From assembly GCA_946699065.1 (NCBI GenBank), contig CAMPDV010002175.1:1-64000 (forward strand): DNA of 64,000 nucleotides. Reading direction: 5' to 3'. The first letter of the stretch is position 1. The number at the start of each line of letters is the position of its first letter. Of this stretch, positions 62,601 through 64,000 are shown one piece after another. Under the pieces are notes generated by a model, which was not told where the DNA came from, did not search any database, and was given only the letters and a program-made list of their open reading frames with translations. Origin of the DNA: Loxodes magnus. Its lineage: Eukaryota; Ciliophora; Karyorelictea; Loxodida; Loxodidae. Both the position numbers and the translations under genes were made by a program.

Positions 62601-63471
62601 ATATATAAATTAGTATTAAAATTATAAATATTATATATATTATATTATAAAAATAAGCTATAAATAACCTGAAATCTATTTTATCTATATCTAAATAATA
62701 TATTAATATATTTTAGCAAGTTAAATGAAAAGAACTAACTATAAAAATTAGAGAACAACTTTATCTTTATCATTTAACCTAATAATTTTATTTTAGAATG
62801 TAAATATAATTTAAAATTTAGGGAAATATTATTAAACTTTTGGTTTATTTTACTAAAATAAACTTAGTATTATATGATATTGATATATTTTATAAAAGAG
62901 TATAGATTCACTTTCATGTAATCTCAATAATCTCTTATAAGATAGTATATAAATCTTATTTAAATGAATTTTAATAGAAAGAACTTTGGAAAAGTTTTCA
63001 CCAAAACTAAAAGCTGAATGTAGAAAATTAATATAATTATACTTTAATAAATAAAAACTATCAGGCAAATGTAGTTATATAAATATCTAATAAATAGAGT
63101 ATAAATTTAATTAATTAATTAAAAACCGCATAAGTAAACTACTCTTTCTAATATAAAATTTTATCTAAATATATGTATCATTAAGCTTATTTTAAGTATT
63201 AATAATTTATAACTATATAACGAAATTTTTTTATTAAGCAACTTGAATAATTAATAAACAATTAAATATATTTAATCATAATTAGAAATTAAAAAATTCA
63301 TTCTTTTTGAAATAGCTTAGAGGAAAATACTTTTTAGTATACTATTTTTTATATTTAGATAAACTGAATTTCTTAAGAAAGAATTATTAAATGAATAGGT
63401 TTGCTTATATTTATCTTAATAATAACTAAATTGGTACTTTTACTTTATAGATTCTTTCTATCAAATTAATT
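62601..63471. other. AT-rich intergenic stretch, copy of 39210-40070
   Basis: About 93% similar to unit 1 by eye. Nothing is recognised. Confidence 0.5.
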
Positions 63472-63481
63472 AAAAATAAAA
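63472..63481 (-). terminator. RNA polymerase III terminator of tRNA-Glu copy 2
   Basis: TTTT then TTTTT on the minus strand just after the tRNA 3' end, as in copy 1. Confidence 0.8.
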
Positions 63482-63484
63482 TAT

Positions 63485-63556
63485 TCCACATCCGGGACTC
63501 GAACCCGGGTCTTTCGGGTGAAAGCCGAATATCCTAACCTGCTAGACTAATGTGGA
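63485..63556 (-). tRNA. tRNA-Glu (UUC), copy 2
   Basis: Identical over all 72 bases to 40084-40155, including stems, anticodon TTC and the A and B boxes. It lies in tandem unit 2 while flanking DNA has diverged by several percent. Confidence 0.97.
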
Positions 63557-64000
63557 TTTAAAATATTATATTTGATTAATATTTAAACTTGATTAATTTA
63601 ATTTATAGTAAGATTCTAAATATTACTTACTAATACTTTTTCATAAGTATAAACCTTTATATCATAAAGTTTAAAATAGTTGTAATGTAAAACTTTTTTA
63701 ATATAGATGTGAATGCCTCCTATATCTTAATCAATAAAGATTTAAACGATAAATTTAAATATCCGTTTGAAAAATTTCTGTTTTTTCCTTTAAATGAAAA
63801 TTATAATAATAGGACACCTACAACAAGAATTAAATTATATTTTCTTAAAAAAGAATAAATTAGGATTTATTTAAATAAAAAGCAATACTTTTTAGTAATA
63901 AGTTGATAAATAAATTTGGTATTTGATTGTTAATTTTTAGTTTTAATTTGATTTCATAATTAAATGTGAGGATTTTGGTATCTCAGTTATAATTCTCTTA
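63557..64000. other. AT-rich intergenic stretch, copy of 40156-40599
   Basis: About 97% similar to unit 1 and still aligned at the window end. Nothing is recognised. Confidence 0.5.

Larger units (their letters stand above)
49985..64000. repeat. Tandem duplication unit 2, cut by the window end
   Basis: Repeats unit 1 in the same order from the kelch tail to about 470 bp past the tRNA. Similarity to unit 1 is low with many indels over 50107-53896, nearly perfect over 54089-61025, and about 90-97% afterwards. The unit is still matching at base 64000. A second kinase gene is therefore expected beyond the window, near position 68000 if no further indels occur. Confidence 0.83.

Overview
The window is very AT-rich eukaryotic DNA that only makes sense under a ciliate nuclear code in which all three standard stop codons are also sense codons. 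TAA and TAG fall where Gln is expected and TGA where Trp is expected (the NDVW and DLW steps of kelch blades, GDWNAH in a LINE endonuclease), while the two complete-looking genes appear to end at TGA. This fits a karyorelictean ciliate such as Loxodes (NCBI code 27). A Condylostoma-type heterotrich (code 28) is the main alternative. I name no species. With this code nearly every frame is open, so coding regions were recognised from domains, motifs and long-range frame continuity.

Layout. 1-21100 is a repeat-rich tract: a 30-bp minisatellite (45-1575), a 15-bp GC-richer minisatellite (3389-3526), a coding scrap (3882-4121), seven decayed 'gag-like' loci with zinc knuckles (2650, 4822, 13123, 14766, 17810 minus, 19150, 20239), a minus-strand LINE here called LINE-B (7547-10835), two copies of a structured SINE-like element (7135-7546 and 18691-19123, minus) and a truncated protein-kinase remnant (6791-7134, minus). 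24057-27787 is a 1233-residue kelch/Cys-rich membrane receptor gene with a probable 28-nt intron. 27788-49984 holds an intergenic stretch, a LINE-B RT scrap, LINE-A copy 1 (31578-36872), a multi-pass membrane gene (36956-38521), tRNA-Glu(UUC) (40084-40155, minus) and one uninterrupted 1695-codon gene combining a degenerate protein kinase, MORN repeats and WD40 (44571-49658).

From about 49985 the sequence restarts with a copy of the kelch-gene tail and repeats the same order: intergenic, LINE-A copy 2, membrane gene copy, tRNA-Glu. The right half is therefore an unfinished second unit of a ~22.3-kb tandem duplication. Divergence along it is strongly mosaic: old and indel-rich before the LINE, almost identical across the LINE and the next ~2 kb, intermediate after that. 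Copy 2 also carries two insertions absent from copy 1: a SINE with a 15-bp target-site duplication and a ~270-bp GC-rich structured segment.

LINE-A and the SINEs end in the same hairpin followed by a (TTTA)n tail, so the simplest model is a LINE/SINE partnership in which LINE-A-type reverse transcriptase recognises that hairpin. Frameshifts in the LINE-A copies do not produce stops, because no stop codon exists internally. This is an unusual consequence of the code and makes element decay hard to see.
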